Positions 8,581 through 17,028 are shown, numbered from the stretch's first letter. The stretch: 64,000 bases of DNA from Clostridiaceae bacterium (GCA_009911305.1 QXXC01000023.1:1-64000), one strand, 5' to 3'. Numbers and translations are program-made. The notes: generated by a model not told the origin, from the letters alone.

Positions 8581-8817
8581 TTCATCCCTGCCCCGCAAAT
8601 TCAGGCTCGCAAGCAGGGATTCGATGCGGTTGCTGTGATTATTTGTCCAAAACATTTTTTTAAAATAGATGGAGAATAAGATCTCATGGTAGGAATCCGT
8701 AAAAACAGCATCCGCGCCATAAAGATAGCTCAGCCATTTCTCCGGCGTATAAAGCGCCTTTGATTTGACATGACGGCCCCGGAACCTCTTAAAGGAAAGA
8801 AACGAAATGGGCTCCTG
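8521..8817 (-). pseudogene. Polysaccharide pyruvyltransferase (CsaB/WcaK-like) remnant
   Basis: A minus-strand frame of 98 codons without a start reads RHVKSKALYTPEKWLSYLYG, ADAVFTDSYHEILFSIYFKK and SNRIESLLASLNL. The W-L-x-x-L-Y-G-A-D-x-V-F-T-D-S-x-H block, followed by the F-K-K-x-F motif and the S-R-I-x-S-L-L helix, is characteristic of polysaccharide pyruvyltransferases, which add ketal-linked pyruvate to surface glycans. The N-terminal half is missing (a stop and unrelated DNA lie at about 8820) and the end runs into recombinase sequence. It shows that the locus once made, or acquired part of, a pyruvylated polymer. Confidence 0.65.
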
Positions 8818-8825
8818 ATATTATC

Positions 8826-8855
8826 TTGCCACAAACACAGGTTTTATGGTAAGAT
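8826..8855 (+). promoter_or_regulatory. Candidate sigma-A promoter for the AAA/nuclease gene
   Basis: TTGCCA (8826-8831) and TAAGAT (8850-8855) are separated by 18 bases, about 100 bases before the start at 8957. No better match is visible in the interval. Confidence 0.4.
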
Positions 8856-8956
8856 GAAACCAGGAATACTATATGTGCAAAAAATACCCATTCAAAGAGC
8901 AGTGACAAGAATCGATTGAGGGAGGATTGGAGTGCCAGGGTAAGGAGGTAGATCTT

Positions 8957-10534
8957 ATGGGACTGTATCTGAATCCGGGGAACGAAGCGTTCCGGCAGGC
9001 AGTGACGGATGATATTTACATTGACAAGACAAAGTTGATTGCTCCTATAAACCAGAGGCTCAATCGATCAAGAGTAAAATATATCTGTGTAAGCCGCCCC
9101 CGCCGTTTTGGAAAGTCTATGGCAGCGGATATGCTTGCTGCCTATTATGGGAAGGGCTGTGATTCAGGAGAATTATTTGCAGGCAGAAAAATTGAGAAAG
9201 AGGAGTCCTTTCTGACACATTTAAACAGGCATAATGTAATACGGCTGGATATCCAGCGTTTCCTCTTTGACAAATCACATCTTGATATTTTTATCGACAA
9301 GATCCAGGAAGCAGTGATCCGGGAACTGGAAGCGGAATATGGCGGTTGTTTTGTTGCGGATCAATATGGGCTGCCTGGCGTGCTGGGGCAGATCTATGCC
9401 CATACAAAAGAGGGATTTATATTTATTATTGATGAATGGGACTGTGTGTTCCGGTTTGCGAAAGAACGACAGGAGATACAAAAAGGTTATCTGGATTTCC
9501 TCCGGGGGCTTTTTAAAGGCGCGGAATATGTGGAACTGGCATATATGACCGGGATACTTCCTGTTAAGAAATATGGGGAACACTCGGCCATTAACATTTT
9601 TAAGGAATTTTCCATGCTGAATCCAGGGCCCTTTGCGGAATACTTCGGTTTTACGGAAGAGGAAGTAGAAACTCTTTGCGGGAAGTATGGCATAGATTAT
9701 GGAAAAACAAGGGAATGGTATGACGGTTATCTGGTTGGGGATTTTCATATTTATAATCCCCAGGCCGTAACGGAACTGATGGACAGCAAAAGTTTTCGGA
9801 GTTATTGGACCGGGACGGAGACATATGAGGCTTTAAAGATTTATATTGACATGAATTTTGACGGGTTAAAGGAATCTGTGATCGGCATGCTCAGTGATGT
9901 GCGCTGTGAAATCGACCCGTCTACCAGCCAAAATGATATGACTACCTTTAAAAGCAAGGATGATGTGCTTACGTTGTTGCTGCACCTTGGCTATTTGTCC
10001 TTTGATGAAAAGACTTCAGAAGTATTTATCCCAAATCAGGAGATTGCCAGAGAGTTTATGCGATCCGTCAAAGCAGGAGGATGGGATGGGCTTGTACAGG
10101 CGCTGAAGCGTTCGGAGGGACTGCTTCAAAGCACCTGGGAACTGGATGGGGAAGCCGTTGCCCAGGGAGTGGCTGCGATTCACAATGAGACGGCCTCCAT
10201 GCTCAAATACAACAATGAGAACTCCCTTACCTGCACGATTCTAATGGCATATTACAGCGCAAAAGCTTATTATATGAGCCCGCTTTTGGAACTGCCATCC
10301 GGCAAGGGTTTTGCGGATGTGGTGTATCTGCCAAAGCGGGATATAGACAGACCGGCTCTGGTGGTGGAATTGAAATGGAATCAGTCAGCCCAGGAAGCCA
10401 TCGCTCAGATTAAAGACAAACAGTATGCAAACTGGCTGGAGGGGTATACTGGGAAGATCCTTTTGATAGGAATCAGTTATGACGAGAAGAAAGGTCATAC
10501 TTGTGTGATTGAGGAATATAAACTCAATATTTAA
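8957..10534 (+). CDS. AAA-ATPase-like protein with C-terminal PD-(D/E)XK nuclease domain
   Basis: A 525-residue protein of the large, functionally unassigned family common in Clostridia and Bacteroidetes (AAA-ATPase-like plus PDDEXK_9-type domain). It opens with the YLNPGNEAFRQAV and YIDKTKLI signature, then a P-loop-like SRPRRFGKS near residue 47, and an IDEWD Walker B-like motif. The end has the nuclease-like ADVVYLPKRD followed by ALVVELKWN (D then E-x-K). The start at 8957 follows TAAGGAGGT by 6-7 bases, so the upstream extension is not used. It has its own promoter and terminator and is the only full-length gene of the island besides the antitoxin. Confidence 0.8.
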   Translation: MGLYLNPGNEAFRQAVTDDIYIDKTKLIAPINQRLNRSRVKYICVSRPRRFGKSMAADMLAAYYGKGCDSGELFAGRKIEKEESFLTHLNRHNVIRLDIQRFLFDKSHLDIFIDKIQEAVIRELEAEYGGCFVADQYGLPGVLGQIYAHTKEGFIFIIDEWDCVFRFAKERQEIQKGYLDFLRGLFKGAEYVELAYMTGILPVKKYGEHSAINIFKEFSMLNPGPFAEYFGFTEEEVETLCGKYGIDYGKTREWYDGYLVGDFHIYNPQAVTELMDSKSFRSYWTGTETYEALKIYIDMNFDGLKESVIGMLSDVRCEIDPSTSQNDMTTFKSKDDVLTLLLHLGYLSFDEKTSEVFIPNQEIAREFMRSVKAGGWDGLVQALKRSEGLLQSTWELDGEAVAQGVAAIHNETASMLKYNNENSLTCTILMAYYSAKAYYMSPLLELPSGKGFADVVYLPKRDIDRPALVVELKWNQSAQEAIAQIKDKQYANWLEGYTGKILLIGISYDEKKGHTCVIEEYKLNI

Positions 10535-10538
10535 AATG

Positions 10539-10582
10539 AAACCGCCTTGGTGAAATTTGGCGCCTTGGCGGTTTTATAATTT
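10539..10582 (+). terminator. Rho-independent terminator of the AAA/nuclease gene
   Basis: AAACCGCC (10539-10546) pairs with GGCGGTTT (10567-10574), followed by TATAATTTTTT. It begins 4 bases after the stop codon. Confidence 0.7.
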
Positions 10583-10664
10583 TTTGGTTCAAAAAGTGTA
10601 TTATATCCCTTTACTCCAATAATCCAAAACCATAATTCTGAAGTAAGGAACTGTCCCGATCTTT

Positions 10665-11477
10665 TTAAGAGCGCTTCCCCGGCCGGTACTTCCCGGCCAG
10701 ATTTCGGAACAGAATCTTCAAAATCTCCAGATTCCCCCGAAACCCCGATATCTTCGTCGGCGTCTTCTCCCCCGCCGGATATTCCCTCCTGACCGGTATC
10801 TCACAAACCTTAAGCCCAATCTGAGAGGCGCGGACAGACAGGTACGCCAGCAGTTCATATCCCACAAAGATATCTCTGAACACCCCCGCCTGCCTGCTGC
10901 GCAGGTACCTGGACGAATAGCCCCGGTATGCGTTCGTTGTATCTGTAAACCAATGCCGGGCAGTAACTGAAATGAAAGGCGCATGGATCAGCCGCACAGC
11001 CCAGTACCGCATAAGCGGTGTATGGACCGCCCGGCCGCCCCGGATAAACCGGGAGCCCTGTACGAAATCATACCCCTGTTCCAGCTTTTCAATAAAAGCG
11101 GGGATGTCCTCAATGCTGTCCTTATTATTTCCGTCAATGGTAATAATGCCCTGATAGCCCCGCTTCAGCGCAAACCAAAACCCCATCCGAAGCTGCGCCC
11201 CCTGCTTCCCGGGCCCCTGCTTTATTAGCAGCGTGTTCACGCCTCTCCTGTCCATCCCCTCTGTGCTGTGATCCGTTGAGCCTCCGTCGCAGATCAGGAT
11301 ATCTGCAATATCCGGCGTTCCCGCCGCCACAGCCCTGTCCAGTTCCTTTAAAATCCGTTCTCCCTCATTGATCACCGGGATACATACACAATATCTGGCC
11401 GTCTTTGGGGCGTACTCCTCTGCCAGAAAAGCCGGCACGCCTTCTTTCCCCCTAAATCTCCTCACACAGCTCGCCAT
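10665..11477 (-). CDS. Family 2 glycosyltransferase (DPM1/GT-A like)
   Basis: A 270-residue GT-A protein with the start strand CVCIPVINEGERI, the nucleotide-binding ILICDGGSTDHS, a metal-site-like ITIDGNNKDS, and VQGSRFIRGG, all as in dolichol-phosphate-mannose-synthase-like GT2 enzymes. It lacks C-terminal membrane segments. It overlaps the isomerase gene by 26 bases and has AAAGGAG just before its ATG. With the upstream isomerase and epimerase it forms a three-gene cassette, so it may transfer the sugar those two make. Confidence 0.75.
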   Translation of the reverse strand: MASCVRRFRGKEGVPAFLAEEYAPKTARYCVCIPVINEGERILKELDRAVAAGTPDIADILICDGGSTDHSTEGMDRRGVNTLLIKQGPGKQGAQLRMGFWFALKRGYQGIITIDGNNKDSIEDIPAFIEKLEQGYDFVQGSRFIRGGRAVHTPLMRYWAVRLIHAPFISVTARHWFTDTTNAYRGYSSRYLRSRQAGVFRDIFVGYELLAYLSVRASQIGLKVCEIPVRREYPAGEKTPTKISGFRGNLEILKILFRNLAGKYRPGKRS

Positions 11478-12261
11478 AAAGCTCCTTTACCTCCCCCATA
11501 ATCCGGACAACGTCCTCCCGCTCCAGCCCCTTTCCCATTTCAATGGAAATATATCCCTCATAGTCCTGCCCGCAGGACAATATTTCAGCCAGTTCCCTGT
11601 GGATATCCCTCACTTTTACAGCCCTTAAATGCGGCTCGCTGATGTGGATATGCCGGATCCATCTGAATTCTCCAATAAGCGCTTCTAAGCTTTCCCCATT
11701 ATAAATGACTGCGCCCAGATCAAGGTTCAGCCGGAATCCATCAACATTGACCTGCTTGACCAGAGCAAGGGCTTCCATCGTTGTGTTCATATAATTGGTA
11801 TGGTAAATGGCTGGATTCGCCTCCAGGGATAAAACGGTCCCCTTTGTCTGTGCATATCTCCCAAGCTCCTCAAAAAAAGCCATTCCCGCATCCGCGCTCT
11901 CCCCCGGCTCCAGCCTGCGGTTAGACGGGCAGCCAAAAACCAGATTCCCGCATCCCACGGCATGGGCAAAATCGATCGCTTTCCGGGTATATGCAGCCAG
12001 CTCCTCCCGTTCTTCCCTGCTTCCGAACATCCGTTCCGTTTTTCCATACCAAATCGACTGAATGGATGAAAGATGCAGCCCATACGTCTCCCTCAGTCCT
12101 GACGCCCATTTCTCAGCCTCCAAAAGCCTGTCATACGGCGCGCCCGGAAAAATCCGCGTAGGCGCGATCTCCAGCCCTCTGTAATGAAGACGTTTCATTT
12201 CCCTGTAAAAAAACGGATCGTCTTCCTTATCCCAGGCAATATCTGACACAGACAGTTTCAT
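11452..12261 (-). CDS. Sugar phosphate isomerase/epimerase-like TIM barrel protein
   Basis: A 269-residue xylose-isomerase-like (AP endonuclease 2 family) TIM barrel. It has the opening LSVSDIAWDKEDD, a substrate/metal region GNLVFGCPSNR, VLSLEANPAIYH, FRLNLDLGAV, IRHIHISEPHLR and YISIEMGKG, with the Glu-Asp-His-Glu metal ligands in the expected order. Such proteins isomerise or epimerise free or phosphorylated sugars. The ATG overlaps the stop of the upstream epimerase (ATGA) and has a GGAGG site. In a glycan locus it probably helps to make a rare sugar; the exact reaction is unknown. Confidence 0.75.
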   Translation of the reverse strand: MKLSVSDIAWDKEDDPFFYREMKRLHYRGLEIAPTRIFPGAPYDRLLEAEKWASGLRETYGLHLSSIQSIWYGKTERMFGSREEREELAAYTRKAIDFAHAVGCGNLVFGCPSNRRLEPGESADAGMAFFEELGRYAQTKGTVLSLEANPAIYHTNYMNTTMEALALVKQVNVDGFRLNLDLGAVIYNGESLEALIGEFRWIRHIHISEPHLRAVKVRDIHRELAEILSCGQDYEGYISIEMGKGLEREDVVRIMGEVKELYGELCEEI

Positions 12262-13193
12262 CCCCGCTCCTCCTTCACAAAACCCCTGATTTCCTCCCGT
12301 ATATGGTCAGCCGGATACAGATATCCGTTTTTCCCTCCCCAGGCATCCGCATAAGCGCTTCTGAAATCATAATTCACAGGCATCCCCGGAAGATAATTGG
12401 TAAAATATCTGCCTGTCAGATATGTATACAGCTCCCCGGCTTCGATAGGTTCCGTGGCCAGGTTTAAGAGAGAAACTCCCATTTCCAGCGCCTTTAAAAT
12501 ATCTCCCCACAGATATTTTAAAGAGTAAAACTGAAAACGGCTGCGGCTGTCCGTAAACTGAAGCGCGCAAAATCCCGCCTCTTGAAACCTCTGCCAAAGC
12601 GCCTCCCTCTCCCGGCTTTTATCTTGGTATATACAGCGGAAAAAACCATTCTCCTCCTGTCTGTAATAATTGCCCAAATCAGGGATATCTCCGGAAAGCT
12701 CCCGGAATTTTTCACTGCTCAGCAGAGACGGAACCGGGTGGAGTATATCATAGATAAAATTTTTCTTTAAGTTTTTTCCAAAAAGCGCCGGAAGGCGCAG
12801 AATCAGAGCGTCCGGCCAGCGTTCCCGGACCGCCTCCTCCAGCCAGAGCCGGTTTGCCCCATAAGGCTTAAGGCCCGCGCGCGCCGGCTTTTCCCGCTCA
12901 TCCACGCCCTGCGGATTCCCGTAAACGTCAACCGTGGAAATCAGGATCAGCCTGCCCGGAGCAATCTTTTCTACGATTCCCACCGCCTCCTCCATTGCCC
13001 CTAAATCCCTTTCCGGATTCCGATCCGCCAGAAACTTCTCCGCCCGGATACCGGCATATACAAGCAGCTCAGGCCGCGTCCCATACGCCTCCCGGATATT
13101 TTTCGTATTATATAACCCGTCAAACGGACAGCAGGCCGCCAGATTGGAGCCCACAAACCCCGTATATCCCACCAGCGATGCTTTGACAGCCAT
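12258..13193 (-). CDS. NAD(P)-dependent epimerase/dehydratase-like (extended SDR)
   Basis: A 311-residue protein with the nucleotide-binding loop GYTGFVGSNLA (residues 8-18), the strand LILISTVDVYG carrying the Ser/Thr of the catalytic triad, and KPYGANRLWLE with the Y-x-x-x-K spacing replaced by Y-G-A-N-R. The usual lysine is therefore an arginine here, which is unusual and may change activity. It is the first gene of the isomerase/GT2 cassette. The interval upstream is filled with repeats (13209-13620), so its promoter region has been remodelled. Confidence 0.7.
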   Translation of the reverse strand: MAVKASLVGYTGFVGSNLAACCPFDGLYNTKNIREAYGTRPELLVYAGIRAEKFLADRNPERDLGAMEEAVGIVEKIAPGRLILISTVDVYGNPQGVDEREKPARAGLKPYGANRLWLEEAVRERWPDALILRLPALFGKNLKKNFIYDILHPVPSLLSSEKFRELSGDIPDLGNYYRQEENGFFRCIYQDKSREREALWQRFQEAGFCALQFTDSRSRFQFYSLKYLWGDILKALEMGVSLLNLATEPIEAGELYTYLTGRYFTNYLPGMPVNYDFRSAYADAWGGKNGYLYPADHIREEIRGFVKEERG

Positions 13194-13216
13194 TTTCTAT
13201 GCCTCCTCTCTATAAA

Positions 13217-13249
13217 ATGTGCTCTCGGAATCTCACTGCGCCTGATTTT
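13217..13249. repeat. 33 bp dispersed repeat C, copy 2 (inverted)
   Basis: The reverse complement matches 7477-7509 at 32 of 33 positions. Its GGAATCTCAC part also pairs with GTGAGATTCC at 13250-13259 to form a 10 bp hairpin with a 13-base loop. Confidence 0.7.
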
Positions 13250-13259
13250 GTGAGATTCC

Positions 13260-13371
13260 TAGTACATCGTTCATAAAGCAACTCATAATATTTGTATTGC
13301 TTTATCAACGGATTATCAATAAATGGCGTAAATGCAAAACTATGAGCTATTTATTGTCTGCTATACTAGTA
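13260..13371. mobile_element. MITE-like repeat A, copy 3
   Basis: A 102 bp core (13265-13366) between TAGTA direct repeats (13260-13264 and 13367-13371). It is almost identical to copy 2 and the same length as copy 1. The ends start TAGTACATCG on one side and TAGTATAGCA on the other strand. The right TAGTA is shared with the left end of repeat B, so one inserted at the edge of the other. Confidence 0.8.
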
Positions 13372-13530
13372 CAGCATTGCACAAATAATAATGAATATCA
13401 GCGCCTGATATTTGTGTCAGGGCAAGGCGGAGGAAGGAGGCGATGCGGTGGCATCGTTGACTGACGACAACGCGGCACTGGCGCAAAGAGCAGGTGCTGA
13501 ATTCACTGTTATTTGTGCAATGATGTACTA
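13367..13530. mobile_element. MITE-like repeat B
   Basis: A 164 bp non-coding element with 30 bp terminal inverted repeats matching at 27 positions. The left end is TAGTACAGCATTGCACAAAT and the right end, on the other strand, is TAGTACATCATTGCACAAAT. The interior is G+C-rich and contains GGAGGAAGGAGG. The outer TAGTACA bases match the outer end of repeat A, which suggests mobilisation by related transposases. Confidence 0.7.
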
Positions 13531-13659
13531 AGGTACATGAAACTGTTTTATACGAATCCCCCGCCCCATCAAAATGCCTGTGATATATTCCTGGAATCTC
13601 ACAAAATCAGGAACGGCGTGATCTTAAGAGTACATTATGGAATTCTGGAGGCGTACCTC

Positions 13660-14592
13660 TCATCTCAGCTTCTCAACCGATTCCACCAGATACTTCTGCC
13701 GGTTAGACAAAAGCTTCAGTATCATGGAAACATACTTGATCAACACCGTAAGAAGTACAAACACGCCCAGAAATCCGCCGGACAGAATCAGCATAGTCGT
13801 TGTCCAGCCTGCCACCGGCCGGCCGCTGCAGTAGACAAATACCGCATAAGCCCCGCTTCCCGCGGCGATCAGGGTCATCACCAGGGAAAACAGCACCGAA
13901 CAGTGCCAAGTGAGATCCGTATACATGATCAGCGCGTCCACCGCCGTGTCCCGGCGGCTCTGCCGCGTTCTCCGATCCGCCCTTCCTCCATCCTTTCCTT
14001 CAAAATACAGCGTATCCATTTTCAGGCCGCAGTTGGCGTAAACCGCTTTGCGGTAAGGAATCACCATATTCATCGCATGCACCCGGCTGATGGCCCTCCT
14101 GGAAAGGAAGCGGAACGCCTCTGTCCGGAGCATATACTGCGTATGCGCCGTCCGGTTAAACACCGAATAAAAAAGACCGGAACCGCGGCCGGCCCTTTTC
14201 TTCGGCGCTGCGCAGACGATATCAAAGCCTTTTTGAGAATGGAAATACACATCCTGAATCAGCGGCGCAGGATAATCCGAACGCAGGGAATCAAATTCAT
14301 ACACATAATCCCCAATCGCCAGATCAAGCCCGGCATTGACCGACCGCTCCTGGCCCTGATAAAAGCTCATGTGCAGCAGGCTAACCATGATCTCCGGATG
14401 AGAGCCTGCAAAACGCCTTACCTCCTGCGCGCTGCCGTCCGCGGAGGCATCATCCACACAGATGATTTCAAACTTCTCAAAGATCTCGCTGAGGCAGCCG
14501 GAAAGGCGCTCCAGAAACTGCGCCGCCTCCTTTTCCTGATTATACAGATACACCACAGCCGAAATAAAATTTTTTTCTTTTTCATACCGCAT
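13660..14592 (-). CDS. Family 2 glycosyltransferase with C-terminal membrane anchor
   Basis: A 310-residue protein with a GT-A domain (AVVYLYNQEKEA, IICVDDASADGS, GDYVYEFDSLRSD) and two C-terminal membrane segments (near SVLFSLVMTLIAAGSGAYAV and LGVFVLLTVLIKYV). This GtrB-like architecture is typical of enzymes that load sugars on polyprenyl phosphate. The ATG at 14592 was preferred to the TTG at 14598 because GGGGTG lies 7 bases before it. It overlaps the end of the oxidoreductase gene by 11 bases. Confidence 0.7.
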   Translation of the reverse strand: MRYEKEKNFISAVVYLYNQEKEAAQFLERLSGCLSEIFEKFEIICVDDASADGSAQEVRRFAGSHPEIMVSLLHMSFYQGQERSVNAGLDLAIGDYVYEFDSLRSDYPAPLIQDVYFHSQKGFDIVCAAPKKRAGRGSGLFYSVFNRTAHTQYMLRTEAFRFLSRRAISRVHAMNMVIPYRKAVYANCGLKMDTLYFEGKDGGRADRRTRQSRRDTAVDALIMYTDLTWHCSVLFSLVMTLIAAGSGAYAVFVYCSGRPVAGWTTTMLILSGGFLGVFVLLTVLIKYVSMILKLLSNRQKYLVESVEKLR

Positions 14593-15725
14593 TTTCAAGC
14601 ACCCCGTCCAAATCGTAAACCGTATTGATTTTCCCGGACAGTACGCTGATGAACGTCGGATCCGATGAATACTGCCGGATCACGGTCGGCCTGGAATCGT
14701 CCACCTCCGAAGCCCTCAAAATTGGTTTCATCGAATACAGCGACTGCACATAGCAAAACCCATACTCTTTTCTCATATACTTCCTGGCCAGCCCCGACAT
14801 ATAAGGCCACGCGGTCTCCGGGCGCGCCGGGCAGGCGTTGCAGTTGCCAAGCCGCAAAGGAGAGCAGGCCCCCTTACTCTTCTCCTGGCAAGGAAATGCG
14901 GGAAGCGCCTGAAAACTCGTCATATGCGGCGTAAACGTCACCGAGGTCAGGGAATGAAGCCCGGTCTTTCCAAACGGCATGAGAGAAAAGAAAGGCCCGT
15001 CCATCACCGTAATCCCCACTCCCCGCAGCCTCTCATCCGCCTGACAGAGAATAATCTCACAGAGCTCATACTTAATCTGAAACGGCTCGTAACCCAGCAT
15101 CGCCGCAATCTGGTTCGTCGCCGCATAGGTTGCATTGAGCAGGAAATCCGTCTCATAACGCGCGCCGTCCTCCAGCGTGAGCGCAAAACACGACGAAGTG
15201 CGGACAATATCTGTCAGCCGCGCCCCGTAACGGATCTCCACATTAGAAAATTTTCTCAGCTCCTCAACAAAATAATCCCGCAAAAGTCCTGCGTCATATG
15301 TATACTCTTCTGTCAGGAACGCGCCGTCGCACATCCCTGTCCTGAAATACGTATCCGGGTTCACATCGTCGCAGCGAATCTGTGCATTCCGACAAAACTT
15401 ACGAAACTGCTCTGCATTCGTCCACGAAAAGTCAGACGAGGTGGCATAGATCTGATCAAAGCCTGTCAGGACACAAAAAGCATAGTCATCCATAAACCGC
15501 CGGAAATAACCGGCCGACTTTGCCGCGGTTGACAGCGAACGCGGATAATGATACCCCATATGAACCCGCGCCTGATTTACATAGGTAGCGCGTGAAAACG
15601 GTGCCGGATCCGCTTCCAGAACCAGTATCCGAACCGGTTTATACCCCCCCGGCCGTTTTCAGCGCTAATTTCCGGGCCGCATAAAGACCGTAGATCCCCG
15701 CTCCCAGGATAATCTTCGTCTCCAT
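14582..15725 (-). pseudogene. FAD-dependent oxidoreductase (DAO family), frameshifted at a G7 tract
   Basis: An ATG at 15725, preceded by GGGAGG, opens METKIILGAGIYGLYAARKL with the FAD dinucleotide motif GxGxxG, but the frame ends at a TAA after the G7 run (15644-15650 as C on the plus strand). With six G the frame continues as YKPVRILVLEADPAPFSRA and RVHMGYHYPRS into the long downstream frame, giving one 380-residue protein. The body includes VEIRYGARLTDIV and FLLNATYAATNQ, typical of D-amino-acid-oxidase-like enzymes found in glycan loci. Either the gene is phase-variable and off, or one G is an error. Substrate unknown. Confidence 0.75.
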
Positions 15726-17028
15726 CTTTAAGTAACCTCCCATCCCCAAAAAGTTCCCGCACGAGCATCCCCAGGCCAAAATAGAAAAACGGCAGTACAT
15801 AAACCGTGGAACGCATAAACTCCGAATATGTCCCGATATATACAGACAAAAAAATACCGGCAGTCAGCCCGCACACGCCCAGCCATATATATGGGCATTC
15901 TCCTGTGCGGATCCATCTCTTCACCGTCAGAAGCAGCGAGATTACGCCAAGAATATACACATGTCCAATCTTCGGGCCAGTAAACAGCACCTTCTGCAGC
16001 TCCATCAGGATCTGGTACAGGCGTCCCTCATATGCCGCGGCGGCATAGCGATCTGTATAGACAACATTCATGTTATTCCATAGCAGATCCGATAAATAGC
16101 GCATATAACGGGGAAAATCAGCGCGGATGCAATAAGAATTAAACTTCCCTGCCGCGATATTGATTTCTCTCCCGTTATCTCCAAATAATTTCATTATCGG
16201 CGTCGTTGTAGCGTAACTAATGGAATACTCGTGTTCCGCGAAAATTCTTTCCATCGCTTCTATCAGAGACGCATCCGGATAATGTTTATATACGCCGCTG
16301 CGCAGGCAGGATGCCAGCATATGACGAGGCCCCTGGGAGGTGAGGTTAAAGGTTCCTGCAACCATATAAACCCGGTAAGCGTACAGCAAATATATCCCGA
16401 CGCAGATTCCCGCAGCCCCGGCTAACAGCAATGTGCGCTTCCGGTTCCATCCCATAAAATACTGTATTATTAGCAAGCTAAGAACCGCCATCGTATACAC
16501 GGCCATAGAGGGCTTAATCCACGTCGCCGCAAATGCGGTCAATATCATTCCCATTCCATTTTTAAGATTCCGTATTTTTAAATACCGTACCGCACAATAA
16601 AGAAAAAGAATTGTGATGCTGAGTGAGCACGACTCACTTAAAATCAGGACATCCCAGGAAATCACCCCCGGACAGCATCCCCACAGCAGCGCGGAGATAC
16701 AGCCAATCCGCCTGTTATTGCATGCCTCCGTGACAGCCTTATAAAGGAAATAGTTGGCTGTTAAGGATGACGCGATCTGTAACAGCACTACTCCTGTCAG
16801 ATGATGCGTATCTCCGGCAAGCAGCCTGCAGGCTTCGACGAACAGCGGATACCCCGGCGTCCTTGCGCCGGACAGGACCGCTCCAAACCCCATATAGCTC
16901 GCGCTGTCCGGGTATGTTGTCGCAATTTGGATATTTTTATAGTAGATAAACCGGAATAATACAATCAACGCTATCGTGATAAACTCAAAAGTATAATACC
17001 GCATCCGTTCTTGTGCTCTTTTCTGCAT
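15577..17028 (-). CDS. GT39/PMT-like integral membrane glycosyltransferase
   Basis: About 483 residues with 10 or more membrane spans. The first periplasmic loop contains TTYPDSASYMGFGAVLSGAR followed by TPGYPLFVEA, the acidic-loop arrangement of GT-C enzymes that use polyprenyl-phosphate sugars. It is predicted to modify the glycan on the outer face, which fits the GtrB-like GT2 two genes downstream. The start at 17028 (MQKRAQERM) follows AGGAGG at a rather long 13 bases. The last 22 codons depend on the G7 tract: with six G the protein would end at NGRGV and the overlapping oxidoreductase frame would open. Confidence 0.65.
   Translation of the reverse strand: MQKRAQERMRYYTFEFITIALIVLFRFIYYKNIQIATTYPDSASYMGFGAVLSGARTPGYPLFVEACRLLAGDTHHLTGVVLLQIASSLTANYFLYKAVTEACNNRRIGCISALLWGCCPGVISWDVLILSESCSLSITILFLYCAVRYLKIRNLKNGMGMILTAFAATWIKPSMAVYTMAVLSLLIIQYFMGWNRKRTLLLAGAAGICVGIYLLYAYRVYMVAGTFNLTSQGPRHMLASCLRSGVYKHYPDASLIEAMERIFAEHEYSISYATTTPIMKLFGDNGREINIAAGKFNSYCIRADFPRYMRYLSDLLWNNMNVVYTDRYAAAAYEGRLYQILMELQKVLFTGPKIGHVYILGVISLLLTVKRWIRTGECPYIWLGVCGLTAGIFLSVYIGTYSEFMRSTVYVLPFFYFGLGMLVRELFGDGRLLKDGDEDYPGSGDLRSLCGPEISAENGRGGINRFGYWFWKRIRHRFHALPM
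15644..15650 (-). repeat. G7 homopolymer tract (contingency candidate)
   Basis: Seven consecutive C on the plus strand. Tract length sets the frame of the FAD oxidoreductase (open with six) and the end of the overlapping membrane protein (longer with seven). Confidence 0.7.

Larger units (their letters stand above)
13241..13611. repeat. 19 bp inverted repeat bracketing two nested MITE-like elements
   Basis: A 19-base sequence (13241-13259, ending GTGAGATTCC) recurs as an exact reverse complement at 13593-13611 (starting GGAATCTCAC). Between them sit repeat A copy 3 and repeat B. The layout suggests elements inserted inside an older palindromic repeat. Confidence 0.6.

Noticed and set aside
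8449..8679. Intact small plus-strand gene
   Set aside because: It is a composite: its first half is tracked as a recombinase fragment and its second half is antisense to the pyruvyltransferase remnant.
13513..14628. Long plus-strand ORF of 371 codons
   Set aside because: It is antisense to a clear GT2 gene and part of the oxidoreductase gene; composition is Arg/His/Pro-rich as expected of a shadow frame.
14924..15532. Plus-strand ORF of 202 codons
   Set aside because: Antisense shadow of the FAD oxidoreductase with no family features.
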